DNA from: Chelonoidis abingdonii | Taxonomy: Eukaryota; Chordata; Testudines; Testudinidae | DNA length: 64,000 nucleotides | Direction: 5' to 3' | NCBI RefSeq assembly: GCF_003597395.2 | Contig: NC_133770.1 | Location: 295,133,874-295,197,873, forward strand | In this document: positions 1 to 10,440 of the stretch, piece by piece | How positions within the stretch are numbered: position 1 is the first letter of the stretch | How the letters are laid out: the number at the start of each line of letters is the position of its first letter | Notes under the pieces: generated by a model | What the model was told of the DNA's origin: nothing | Seen by the model: the letters and a program-made list of their open reading frames with translations, nothing else | Databases searched by the model: none | Position numbers and translations under genes: made by a program

Positions 1-45
1 ATATCGGCCATTAAACCGATTTAAAGTGCAGTGTAGACCTGGGCT
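1..45. mobile_element. Right terminus of a PIF/Harbinger-family element, cut by the window edge
   Basis: The first 45 bases carry an aaaccgatttaaa block followed by gtgcagtgtagacc. The same arrangement, aatatcggtttaaac then gtgcagtgtagac, ends the large Harbinger element near 9440-9475, in the same orientation. I infer that the window opens inside the right end of a second copy or of a related MITE. Only the terminus is visible, so size and coding content are unknown. Confidence 0.6.
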
Positions 46-1571
46 GAGACACTGCAATCATTTTTCAGTAAGCAGTATAAGCAACTTGTCATGCTAGGTT
101 CATCATCTCCAGTGCACAATGTTGTTCACTTTGGGGCTTCACACTTGAGTTTCTCTGGTGTGTTATGCATTCTGGGATGCCACTGGAAGAAGACAACAGC
201 AGGGCCTAGGGAATGTTGTGAGCAGAAAGAAAGAGACCCCCCCAGCCTTAGAATATGGCCATGAAAGCAAAAAAACTAATGAAACAGGTTTGAGATATAT
301 AATAGTGCATCTGAACTTTGAGTAAAATTTCAGGGCAGTTTTTTATTAGGCTGAGCTTTTGATTTTGCCTATATTTTGATACTTTCAAAATAAGAGCTGA
401 TTAAACACGTTTTTCTTTAACTCGGCCATAAAAGGCCAAATAACAGTTTCTATAGGGTTTTAAAAAGATAAACCACTCCTGACAGAGAACCAACATATCT
501 AAATTTCAAACACAAGTTATTATGCTTGCTAAAGTTACTAATCTTGAAAAACAGAGATGTAACGAAGTGCTAAAGAACTACCCAAACTGTAATATATTGG
601 AATGCAAATACAAATGCCGTCTTCTATTTTAAACAGGAGGTTGGTAATTATTCCCCTGGGTACCTGATTCATATCACCATGTCTGTATTTTTAGAATGAT
701 ATGGGAGGAGCGCTGCTTTTATTACATGACTTACTGTTTTCTCTTTTGGAGCAGTAATATTAAAATATGTTTTATACCAGGAAGGTAACATGAGAGAAAA
801 AGAAGAGTAAAAAGTTAGTGTTCCATTAGAACCAAAACCTGTAGAGGCAGCACAAAGGTTCCATTGGAAGGTATACAAAAGAGAGAAAAAAGAAATATTA
901 CTACTTATACTGGCGCACCAGTAGAAAGTAGCAGTATCCGCTTGAAAGTGGTTAATGAAGAAAATCTATCCTGGCAAAGAAAACTGATATAACCAGAACA
1001 ATTATAAGATCCAATGCCAACAATCAGTGGAGATAAATCTGTTTTCATGCCGTAATTCCTTTGCTAACCAAGCCCTATGGCTGGAATTCTTGGTTCAGGA
1101 ATTGAAAAACACAAGTAAATCCCATAGGCAGTAAGCCTGAAACTCCCTATGAGCAAGACAAAGTCAAGGCCAATGGAACCTTAATTAACCTTTCTACCTT
1201 CATTTGGCTTATCAAATCTACTGGAATGTCGCTTTGGGTTGAACAAAAAGTCCTAATTCTTGTTTCTCCTAAAGAAAGATTCCCTCAACGACCAACCTTC
1301 TTCAAGTCCTATTTGAATAGTGGTCTCCCCAATGCAAAAACCTGTTTTTTCCCCCAAATTACTACTCCTCTGGCAGCCCTCAAATCAATGAGGAAGCCCT
1401 TTTCTCCTGATCCAGTATTGGGGGGGAGAAGGTTGGGGCCCACTCAAAAAGGACTTACTCACCTTTGCCCCCCCATGGGCACCAAGCCCTTCTGGCTTGG
1501 ACCTTGGGAGAAAAGGGGTTTGTGGGCTACTTTTGCTGATTTGGTAGACAGAGGAAAGTATAGTGGGTAAA
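46..1571. other. Unassigned sequence between two Harbinger termini
   Basis: No gene or repeat was recognised here. The + frame at 1226-1570 is proline- and phenylalanine-rich, matches no family I know and has no codon or motif support, so I treat it as chance. The stretch ends where the Harbinger-like sequence begins at about 1572. The 3' part (1390-1540) is purine/pyrimidine-skewed, with runs of G and C. Confidence 0.5.
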
Positions 1572-1784
1572 ACTATAAACCGATTTAACGCTGTAATCCG
1601 TTCACAGACGTCGTCATTAATTTCGATTTTACCGCCTCCTTAAATGATTTCGGAACTCCTCCCAAACGAGAGGGTAGCGCTAAAGATATCGGATAGTGAT
1701 ACTCGATTGAGGGTTCGTGTGGACGGAAATCGATCGTTATTGGCCTCCGGGCGCATCCAGAGTGGCTGAGTGACCGCTGCTGGA

Positions 1785-2885
1785 CAGCAATCTGAACTCG
1801 GATGCAGCGTAGGTAAACAAGAAAAGCCCCGCGAACTTTTGAATTGCATTTCCTGCTTGCCCAGGTGGAAGCTCTGATCAAGTACGGTGGGCGATGCAGT
1901 CGAAATCCAAAAAGAGTCAGCATGGACGTAGGAGATACTAGTCTGTCGCTGTATGGGAGACAATCTGTTGTATTCCAGCTCCGTTACAGTAAACGAAACG
2001 CCAAAGCGTTTGTAAATAAAAAACTGCAGATACACAGCGGCGTGACAAGGTAACGGGAAGCCAGAGACTCAAAATGGACGCTCATGAAGGAGGGAGGGGG
2101 TACTGAGGACTCCAGTACCCACAGCACAGCAGTCTATGAAAATTATTTGCATTATTGGCAAGAGCTCCAATGTCTGTAGGGCAAACACAGTGTCTTGGGC
2201 TGTTCAGGGAACAGCTCCTCAGTTTAATTTCCTCCCCCTCCACAACGTGCAAAAAAAGGGTAAGAAATTCCTTTCTTGACTACTTCTATGTCCCCATGTG
2301 TACTGAATGCCTGCTAGTAACGGACCTCAGACTGAGGAAGCCAGTATGCTGCTCCTCTCTTGTGGTAGACAGTTCTGCAGACTGCCCACCATTCCAGGAG
2401 AAAATGCAACGCTTAACAGTTGAGGGCAACATTGCTATACCGGCTAGCAGTAAGACTAGGACAGAATGGCTAATAACAAGCTTAATCATTGAAACGTGTT
2501 GGGCTCAAAATTTTTGCGATCACATTTGGGATTGACTTGCTTGGCAATGATCAATTTTCCCTCCTTATGGTATCTAAAAAATAGAGTCCATTCTGCCTGG
2601 TACTGTCATCAGCCCGGGAGCCTGCCTCCAAGTGGCCTCCGCCCCGAACAATCATTTTCTCTCACTAACAAGTCTCTGTTCTTATTCTGGTATTCCTTAA
2701 TACATTCATGACACAAAACGGGGGGAGGGGAAATGAACGGTATGCCCAGGAAGGTTGAGGAGGAGGAAAGCAACGGGTGCGCTTCTTGCAGGGCACCCCT
2801 GTGAAATACTGAACGGAGCACTCGTGCTTCTCTGATACATCTGGATCTCTGGTTACACTGCCTATTATTCTGGCAGACATGCACC
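1785..2885 (+). repeat. Tandem unit 1 inside the Harbinger element, with decayed Myb-like exon segment
   Basis: This ~1.1 kb segment is a diverged direct copy of unit 2. Shared landmarks lie 1060-1120 bases apart: gaactcggatgc (1794 and 2907), catgRagg with a following g-run (2083 and 3203), atttgcatt, ctcagtttaatttcc/ctcagtttttttccc, a catgacac/catgccaac g-rich block (2706 and 3774) and gaatactga..ggagca (about 2802 and 3862). The frame at 1844-2053 retains residues resembling the N-terminal region of turtle Myb/SANT-like Harbinger proteins (SVVFQLRYSKRNAKAF). Confidence 0.75.
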
Positions 2886-2889
2886 ACTG

Positions 2890-3930
2890 CCGTCTGGTCG
2901 CAATCCGAACTCGGATGCGGAGTGTCCGGTAAACAGGGAATCCCCGAGAGCTTTACAGTGAACATTCCTGCTTTCACGTGTCACAGCATCTGATCACACG
3001 GTGGGATGCAGTTCAAATGCAATAAGTATCTCTCTCATTGACCTTACCGGGAGAAGATCAAGTGTTTATCCGCTGATATGGTGAGACACATCTCTTTATC
3101 AGAGCTCCGTTAAAGAACAGGAAATGCCAAAGCCCTTGAAATAAACTCAGGATACACAGCGGTGCGTGCAACAGTAACGGAAGCAGCACCTCAACAGATG
3201 GTCATGGAGGAGGGAGGGGTATGAGGACTACAGTACCAGTCTCCACACGCGGTCTCTGAAAAATATTTGCATTTTTGGGCTGCGTGCCCATGTCTGCTAG
3301 CGTAATACACAAGGTGTCTTGCGTGGTTCACGGAACAGTCCTCAGTTTTTTTCCCCCCTCCAGCACGCGTAAAAAAAAAGTGAAAATAAATAATTCCTTG
3401 AGTACTGTAAATGTCACCCTCTGCTGTACTGAATGCTGACTGCAGACGCGATGCTGCTGCGGGTGAAGAGCCAGTATCCACTCTCTGCCCTCCCCAGGGG
3501 TAGCATGGCTGCCCAAGTGATTGCTCCTGGCTGAGTGTGGCCGGGGCTCCGGGTGAAAATGTGAAAGCGACCCTTTTCCTGACAGTGAATGGTACAGACG
3601 CCTGGACCTGTCTTCATCTTATCACCTGGGGCTGAGCTTCATCAGACCCTTCCTCTCTTGCGTAAGAAAAAGATTCTGAACTGGCATGGACTGTCTAGCC
3701 CATGGTGGCTCCCTTCCCCTCAACTGATCTCAGTAACTACTCTGTGATTCTATTCATTCATTCTTATACACTCATGCCAACAAATGGGTGGCGGGGGCAC
3801 TGCTTGTGGTACCCAGGTAGGTGGGAAGCAACAGGTGCGTTCTTGCATGCGGCTCCCTCTGTGAATACTGATGCGGAGCAGCTGTGCTGTGTACACTGAT
3901 TTTAATGACACTGTATCTATTCTTGTCATG
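2890..3930 (+). repeat. Tandem unit 2 inside the Harbinger element
   Basis: This diverged direct duplicate of unit 1 contains the same landmarks in the same order. The Myb-like segment here (about 3005-3160) is more damaged: only fragments matching the LR..KR.AKA stretch remain, in broken frames. After about 3930 the sequence continues into non-duplicated Harbinger DNA. Several - frames in this interval (for example 3191-3481) are shadows. Confidence 0.7.
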
Positions 3931-5439
3931 GACTGACTCTATTTTATTAACCCATAAGGGCAGATTGCCCAGTCCAAGTGAGTTTAACCCCATTTTCCTT
4001 TCAAAAATTTATCAGGTTATTATCCATTCGTCCCATTACTGGTGAGTTGAACAAAAAGAGGGGAGATGTGTAAGAGTTTCTGCTGTTTCCAGATACGTAC
4101 CATCTACCACCAGGAAAGGAGCGATTTTCAAGTAGCTAATAACACATCCAGATTAACTTGTTGGTTATGATACTGCCACTGTGCAAAGCTCTAAATGCTC
4201 CTAGTGCTGCAGATTCGCCTTCTGTCAGTAGCATTCAGTAAAAAGAGGTGACATTGTAAGTACTCAAGGGATTGCTTATTTAACTTTCCTTTCTCAGTGT
4301 GGGGTAACGGGGAAGGAAACTGAAATAGCTGTTCCGTGACCATTTAAAAGACAAACCGTGTGTTAAGCTACAGACACTGGCCGCTAAGCCAGAGAATGCA
4401 AATAGTTATAAGGAGGACTGCTGGGACTGTGGGATAGCGGAGATCTCAGCACCCCTGTTCTTGTCCTGCACTCATGATTCCCCGGCCCTTGATGCAAATG
4501 TTAATGGTCCGGGGGGTTCTGGGTAAACGTGTCAGTCATTCCTTGCTCGGGAAACATCACAGACCAGTCCTTTCGCACATTTTGTCCTGGATGCCCTTGC
4601 AGAGAAACAATAGCAGGCAGCACTAGAGAACGTCGGCTTTTTTGTTTTTCCCTCCACCATTTGTTACTAGATTGCCGTGGAGAAGAGGCGACACTCGGAG
4701 CGGCTACAACCAGCATTCAATTGCTTTGCATGATTAGAAGAGATGCGTTACAGTCGTTCTGTACCGTCTACGGCCAGAGAAAACTGGCAAATGTAGACGG
4801 TTGATCTTCTCCTTCCTAAACTGTCCGCTGCTATCATGAGTGCCCCTGGCTAAAATCAGCCGGGGTGGGCGCAACGCAAAGCAACGGGATTGACTCACTG
4901 GCCACTGCAGTCAGTTCCCTCCTTATCTGTCTAAAAATGAGAGTCAGTCCTGACTAAAGAAGATCAACAGCAGAGAGAATCCTTGTGGCCCTTTACAGAC
5001 TAACAGACATCTAGTAGTCTATATAGGTGCCACCAGTTATCTCTTGCTGCATTTAACAGATCCAGACTAACACAGCACTCTTCTGAAGGAAGATGTCAAG
5101 TGTATTAGAAGAGCGCAAGCTACTCATGGCTGTATTAACAGGCGGGTTTCACTGCAAGAACGCACTCATTGCTTCACTCTCTCCCAACCCTCTGCAGCTA
5201 ACCGTGAGGCACCACCCCATTTCTGTCATGCAGTCGTGAGGAATACAAGAATAACAAACAGACTATTTGTGACATAAAGGGGTGGGGGGGGGTCACGTTG
5301 AGGCAGCAGTCGTGGCTATGACAGTCCAGGCAGACATACTCAATTTTTAAGAAACCAGAAGGAGCGATTGACTCATGCCCAGTGAGCCACTCCAATATGG
5401 TTCAGAACATGGTGTCACGGGCACTCATGATAGCATCGA
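3931..5439. mobile_element. Internal non-coding part of the Harbinger element
   Basis: Continuous with unit 2, this stretch leads to the Myb-like exon. A block at 5225-5300 (gtgacataaagggg and a g-run) weakly repeats landmarks seen in units 1 and 2, so part of a third unit may begin here. The + frame at 4529-4804 matches nothing I recognise. I see no host gene. Confidence 0.5.
4985..5093 (+). repeat. Short fold-back SINE fragment within the Harbinger element
   Basis: The sequence ccttgtggccctttacagactaacaga, followed after a short spacer by gtgccacc and then by cagactaacac, carries the core words of the turtle SINE seen at 9483-10110, 44486-44656 and 63477-63805. It is compact and its usual ataagcttt block is missing. 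I infer an insertion into the Harbinger copy, but target duplications are not clear. Confidence 0.5.
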
Positions 5440-6135
5440 CACTAACTGTGATGCACTGGCCAGGTAACAGGAAAAGCCCTGAACCCCGTGAACTTTGATT
5501 CCATTTCCTGAATTGTCCACTGTGAGGAGTCAAGCACACACAACAGGTGACACACAGAGTCATTTGCACTCGGTCACAATGCAGTCTCCTGTATTCGAAG
5601 AAGAGCGCACGCTCTGGGACCCACAGAGGAGGGTTCCTGTCTGATCGCTATCTGGGTGAAGGACTCAGCTGCTCACAGCACTGCGTTCCAAAGACGAAAT
5701 GAAAAAGTTTTTGAAGAATTTCCAAAGTCTAATGGCTGAAAGGTCCACAGCAGAGACTCCCTTCGAGTGCCGAGTGAAAACTGAAGAACTTAGACCAGGT
5801 TACCAGAAAGCCAGAGAAGCAAACGAAGTCAGGGCTTCTGACCGGAAAACATACCGCTTCCTATGCTGAACTACATCAATTATTGGGTTCAGCGTACCAG
5901 TGCCCACCCTGGTCCGTGGATCAGACTTTTGGATTGAAATATCAAGTTTCTGAGGATGTGGCCGAGGGGAAGATGGAGGACGAATTTGAGGATGAAGATG
6001 ACCGTGGTGATAGCACACAGCAGTCCGTAAACCCCCAACAGCAGGATCTTTTTGAGACCCAAGAAATCACAGTCCTGCGCTCCCAAGCGAGAAGCCAAGC
6101 ACGTGAAGCCATGGAAGCGACCTCCGGTAAGTGTC
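5440..6135 (+). pseudogene. Myb/SANT-like protein pseudogene, exon 1 (Harbinger second gene)
   Basis: The reading starts near an ATG-CAG at about 5580, a start also preserved in unit 1. A decayed trihelix Myb/SANT-like region runs to about 5870 and keeps CRVKTEELR, YQKAREAN and RFL, the signature of the C-terminal helix in these proteins. A highly acidic linker follows (5960-6010, EDEFEDEDD) with QQSVNPQQQDLFETQEI. In the family this protein binds subterminal DNA and helps the transposase into the nucleus. The + frame 5883-6185 covers only the end. A consensus-like 5' splice site (ggtaagtg) lies at about 6126. In-frame stops and shifts upstream show decay. Confidence 0.7.
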
Positions 6136-7064
6136 CTCCCTTCATTCCTGTACCAAAACACGGATTAAACAAGCGGTTTTTGTAATCGTCTGACGCACCT
6201 AGGGCTTTTGCTCAGTCGCAGCCATTACTGTTACAGGAAATATCGTTAAACATGTCTGGGATGAGTGAAAATCCTCCAAATTAATGTGCCATAACGATCG
6301 TGGAGGAACTCAAAAACCTCTATGCTTATATGAGAACATTTCTGGGCCAAGACAGCCTTTCTCCCTTCCGCTCCATAGTTAGGTAACTTTTCAACGCCTT
6401 CATTTTTGCAAACATTTGGTACTGCAGGCATTGAAGGCAATTGCACTGAGGCAATGCATAACAAACGATCTGCCTCCTGCGGTGCTATTGTCAGGAGAGA
6501 GATATCATCCATTGTTACCGGCTTGTAAGAACATCAGGAATGTAAACAGGCGGCAGACCATGGCGATTTTGCTACTGCCATAGCGGGGGGATGGGAGGAG
6601 GATAGCACGAGTTTTCAGCGTCTGGCAAGCAGGATTCTCCCTGCTTACACAGCAACGCGATGCGGGGTGATGTAGGATGATCCTAGCAGTGATCGTATAT
6701 GATAGATGCCATGCGCTGTTGGTGGATGTGAAAGAGGGGGGTTTGGGCTTTGCAGGCTCCTCTTAACAGGAGCAAGCGCATCTATTAGATCACTGTGTTA
6801 TGAACGGCGGAGAAGTCAAAGATTTTAAAGCCTCACTACCATCGCCGCGTCGACGTACGTTTGGCAGTACCTGACGTCTGTTGTGTGGCGCACAACCAGT
6901 CCACAGACATGAATATTTAATACGCCTACAAAATGCGACCACTTGTCATAGTAGATCACTGTGCTCTAGTAAGGTGGATAGTGTTCTATTGTAAAGAGTA
7001 ACATCATTGCTCTGTAAAAGGTTATCTTTCCAACATACTTATCACCCTGGTTTGCCTTCCCTGC
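6136..7064 (+). other. Probable intron of the Myb-like pseudogene
   Basis: The interval runs from the ggtaagtg donor at about 6126 to a pyrimidine-rich acceptor ending in ccctgcag at about 7065. No domain or additional repeat is recognised inside. The - frame 6246-6512 matches nothing known to me. The intron assignment is an inference from splice-like sequence and from resumption of family-like coding afterwards. Confidence 0.45.
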
Positions 7065-7345
7065 AGCTGCAACATTTCTCAGAAGAAGTCCCTATGGCCA
7101 TCCACGAAGGGTGTGCCTGTGATACGGCAGAGGAAAGAAGAAGACGCGAGATGAATGTTCACAGAAAATCATGAAGTAACACGCAAATGAGAGGGATAAA
7201 CAGAATGATTGGAAGGAATGTGGTACGCAAAGTAGCTAGGAAAAGATGCCAGTGAACGATCTGAGAGGGCTAGAGCAGGAAGACCAGCGTTGGAGAGAAG
7301 AAACGCTGGATCTGCTGCGTTTCTCAAACTGAAATCCTCCAACGC
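7065..7345 (+). pseudogene. Myb/SANT-like protein pseudogene, exon 2 (C-terminal coiled region)
   Basis: After the cttccctgcag acceptor the + strand reads charged sequence rich in Arg, Glu and Lys (ERRRREMNV, later an Arg-Trp-rich stretch), interrupted by frameshifts. This resembles the basic, helical C-terminus of the Harbinger Myb-like proteins. It ends close to the convergent transposase. The assignment depends on position and composition, so it is weaker than for exon 1. Confidence 0.45.
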
Positions 7346-7765
7346 ACGGTGGTAGCTTCAGGAAGGCACACAGTAGCAAGTGCCACTGCAGCCCCTTGTA
7401 TTACTACCTCTGCAAGCCCACCGTCCCATATCTCCCTCACCCAGACGTGTAAAGAAACGTGTGGTGGAAGGCTTTCTGCACCCGCCTACTCCTCCACACC
7501 CCTGCAGAGTTCAAGGAAAGGCTGTAATTACGCTACAATGTGCTTAGTAGCCTTTCCATTCCCCCTCCTTCCAAAGCACAGCAGTCAGGGAACATTCCTA
7601 ATCTCTGCCTTTTTTTATAGTTCCTTTGTAATACAGAATACATCGAAAGGGGAGGGTGGGTTTGCTTACAGGGAAATCTAGTAAGGAAAAACTCTGATTT
7701 TTAACAGAGCATAATTACTTTTAATGAATAATAAATGATTTTTAAACGATACAGATTTATTTCCT
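7346..7765. mobile_element. Harbinger 3' regions between the two convergent pseudogenes
   Basis: This lies between the Myb-like gene end and the transposase 3' end. The + frame 7349-7681 has Ser/Thr/Pro-rich composition and matches no family. Reverse-strand attaaa-like and aataaa-like words near 7720-7760 could have served the transposase transcript's polyadenylation, but this is only suggestive. Confidence 0.4.
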
Positions 7766-9101
7766 TCACCAACCTGTAATGAAAAGGGGGAGGTGGGTTG
7801 CTTCACTGAATAAGTCCATCAAGTGCGGAGGCTTTATCAAGGGGAAGCAAACAGTCACACCGTACCCTGGCCCGTGCTGAAACTCGTTTTCAAGGCTTCT
7901 CTGATGCGCAGCGCCTCCAGGTGTGCTCTTCTTAATCGCCTGTCTCTGGCTGCTCGTATCAGCGCCAGTGATTTGCCTCAGCTCCCACCCAGCCCATAAA
8001 TGTCTCCCCCTTAGTCTCACAAAGATTGTGGAGCACACAGCAAGCAGCAATAGCAGCGGAATGTTTGGGCTGAGGTCTGAGCGAGTAATGTAATGATCGC
8101 CAGCGACCTTTAAATGGCCAAATGCACATTCTACCACCGATCCGCACTTGCTCAGCCTGTAGTTTGTAACAGCTCCTGACCACTGTCCAGGCTGCCAGTG
8201 TATGGCTTCATGAGCCATGGCATCAAGGGGTAGCGCTGGGTCCCCAGGATAACTATAGGCATTTGAACATTCCCAACGGTTATTTCTGGTCTGGGAAGTA
8301 ATTCCCTTGCTGCAGCCGTTTAAACAGACTAGTGCTCCTGAAGACGCGAGCGTCATGAACCCTTCTGGCCATCCCACGTGGATGTGGGTGACGTCCCTTG
8401 TGGTCCACCAGTGCTTGCAGCACCATGAAAAGTACCCCTTGCGGTTCACGTACTGGGTACCCTGGTGTTCTGGGGCCAAGATAGGGATATGGGTTCCATC
8501 TAGGGCCCCACCACAGTTGGAAACCCATTGCAGCAAAGCCATCCACTATCACCTACACGTTTCCAGAGTCACAACCTTTCGTAGCAGCAGCTTAACGACT
8601 TGCTTTGGCTACTTGCATCACTGCAGCCCCCACAGTAGATTTGCCCACTCCAAATTGATTCCGACGACCGGTAGCTGTCTGGCGTTGCAAGCTTCCAGAG
8701 GGCTATTGCCACTCGCTTCTCCACTGTGAGGGCTGCTCTCATGTTTGTATTACGGCGTTTCAGGGCAGGGAAAGCATGTCACAAAGTTCTAAGAAAGTGT
8801 TACGCATGCGAAAGTTTCGCAGCCACTGCGAATCGTCCCACACGTCAAAACATGCGGTCCCACGACAGTCTGTGCTTGTTTCCCGTGCCCAAATTCGGCG
8901 TTCATGGGTAGTAGATGCCCCGTTAATAGCAGTAGCTCCAAAACGCTGGGGCCAGCGGTTATGGAGAATTCTGCCTCCATCTCGTCATCGCTGTTCCTCG
9001 CCGCCTCAGCAATAGCTGCCTCCTCCTCTTCCTCCTCCTGCCTTTGCAGTTCATTGTCAGTATAGTCAGCACGAGAGTACGCGAGGTGTTGACCACGGTC
9101 A
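7766..9101 (-). pseudogene. PIF/Harbinger DDE transposase pseudogene (HARBI1-like)
   Basis: All three catalytic positions are visible but lie in different frames. The first Asp is in GALDGTHIPI (codon 8498-8500), followed by NRKGYFS. The second is in VHDARVF (8352-8354) in another frame, after VLQALVDHKGR. The Glu is in VVECAFGHLK (8129-8131), back in the first frame. A third frame carries FKGRWRSL and IAACCVLHNLCETKGE (7959-8183). Upstream, at about 8650-8670, NQFGVGKSTVG matches the helix-turn-helix region, and 8789-9101 holds a basic N-terminal tail (KGRRRKRRRQ) and an MNAEFGHGKQ block in further frames. The family cuts and pastes DNA with a preference for TWA targets. At least four frameshifts and several stops make this copy inactive. 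Confidence 0.85.
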
Positions 9102-9470
9102 GGATACCGTTTGTGATCTCAGGGTCCCTGATTGCTGTGCTATGGCGTTTGCTCAATGCACTCTGCGAAAAAGCGCCAAAGGGTTGTCTGCTGCCCTCAC
9201 AAAGGGAGGGTGAGGCTGTACCGCAGCACCACCCGGGCAATGGTTTTTTCTGGCCCATCAGGCACTGTGCTCTCAACACGGAAGTGGGAACTATGGATAG
9301 CTGAGGAACAGCCACAGTGCACCACTCAAACTGAAATCGGTACCTTGGACCATGGACACAAGCAATCGATTTTGTGATCGCATTGTGGACCGATTGTGGA
9401 CGCGCAAAACCGATTTTATAACATCGGTTTCGTAATATCGGTTTAAACTACTTCGAAATAATCGTGCAGT
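9102..9470. mobile_element. Right subterminal region of the Harbinger element
   Basis: This is the promoter-side end of the - strand transposase. From 9370 it contains several copies of a tcgattt/ccgattt/tcggttt motif in both orientations (9366, 9388, 9407, 9424, 9439), then the terminal gtgcagtgtagac. Repeated subterminal motifs of this kind are normally binding sites for the transposase or the Myb-like partner; that role is inferred here. Confidence 0.6.
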
Positions 9471-9482
9471 GTAGACGTAGCC

Positions 9483-10110
9483 TTAGAGACTAACAAATTA
9501 ATTTTGGCATAAGCTTTTGTGGGCTAAAACCCACTTCATCAGATTAATGGAATGAAAAATACAGTAAGCAGTATACATATTACAGCACGTGAAAAGCTGG
9601 GACTTGCCTTACCAAGTGGCAAGGGGGTGGGGGGGTGTCAGTGCTAACGAGGCCAATTCAATTAAGGTGGAAGTGGCCTATTCGCAACACTTGACCAAAA
9701 GGGGTGAATATCAACAGAGGGAGAATGAGAAACTGAAGAACTGGAATTAATTTGCAAACTGGACACCATCAAATTAGGCCCGAATGAAGACTGGGAGTGG
9801 CTGGGTCACTACAAAAAGTAATTTTCCCTCTGTTGATTCTCGGCCCTTCTTGTCAACTGTGGGGAATGGGTGATGTCCAACCTGACTGAATTGGCCTCAT
9901 TAGCACTGACCCCTCACTCAGTAAGGCAACTCCCATCTTTTCATGTGCTGTAATATATGTACTGCTTACTGTATTTTTCACTCCATCCATCTGATGAAGT
10001 GGGTTTTAGCCCACAAAAGCTTATGCCCAAATAAGTTTGTTAGTCTCTAAGGTGCCACAAGGACTCCTCCTTGTTTTTGCTGATACAAACTAACATGGCT
10101 TCCACTCTGA
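9483..10110. repeat. Fold-back (inverted-repeat) turtle SINE-like element
   Basis: The left arm (about 9483-9740) and right arm (about 9810-10065) are reverse complements with moderate divergence. For example, agactaacaaatta..ggcataagctttt..gggctaaaacccac on the left pairs with gtgggttttagcccacaaaagctta..gtttgttagtct on the right, and tgaattggcctc pairs with gaggccaattca. The right arm continues into a SINE head (gtgccacaaggactcctccttg..gatacaaactaac) to about 10110. The left arm lacks that head because the Harbinger right terminus abuts it at the TTA of ttagagactaac. Confidence 0.8.
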
Positions 10111-10311
10111 AACCTTTCATCTCTGACTGAATTTTGACCCCTCCAGACCCGGGAAGCAGCTATGGGCTCAGATTGCTGCTTTTGGCAGATTGGTGTTACA
10201 ATATGGACACAGCTACTTTTCCTCCATCTACCCCGTTCCCTCCCCATGATTCTGGTGCCCCAGGAGCACATCCACCTTCAAGATCCTGAACCTAGCAAAT
10301 AACTTCACCAG

Positions 10312-10432
10312 TAGTGTTGCCAACCATTCAGGATTGTCCTAGAGTCTCCAGGAATTAAAGATTAATCTTTAATTAAAGATTGTCATGTGATGAAACCTCC
10401 AGGAATTCATCCAACTAAAATTGGCAACCGTA
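10312..10432. mobile_element. 121-bp hAT-type MITE
   Basis: The terminal inverted repeats are tagtgttgccaac on the left and ttggcaaccgta on the right. The flanks are ttcaccag (10304-10311) and ttcactgg (10433-10440), a 6/8 match consistent with a decayed 8-bp target duplication of the hAT superfamily. The interior is a small palindrome (attaaagattaatctttaat). It has no coding capacity. Confidence 0.7.
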
Positions 10433-10440
10433 TTCACTGG

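Larger units (their letters stand above)
1572..9470. mobile_element. Large decayed PIF/Harbinger DNA transposon with two convergent genes
   Basis: PIF/Harbinger elements typically encode a DDE transposase and a separate Myb/SANT-like protein, and both are recognisable here as pseudogenes: the Myb-like gene on + and the transposase on -, pointing towards each other. The right end (about 9400-9470) has repeated ccgattt/tcggttt motifs and finishes in gtgcagtgtagacgtagcc. The left end begins inside the matching subterminal motif (aaaccgatttaacgctg at 1577-1593); the outermost ~30-40 bases are missing. The flank after the right end is TTA, the usual Harbinger target. The ~7.9 kb length exceeds typical Harbingers mainly because of a tandem duplication at 1785-3930 and a small SINE near 4985-5093. 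Frameshifts and stops in both genes mean this copy cannot move by itself. Confidence 0.85.

Noticed and set aside
9102..9377. + frames of 81-86 aa near the Harbinger right end
   Set aside because: They are antisense shadows of the - strand transposase N-terminal region and terminal sequence.
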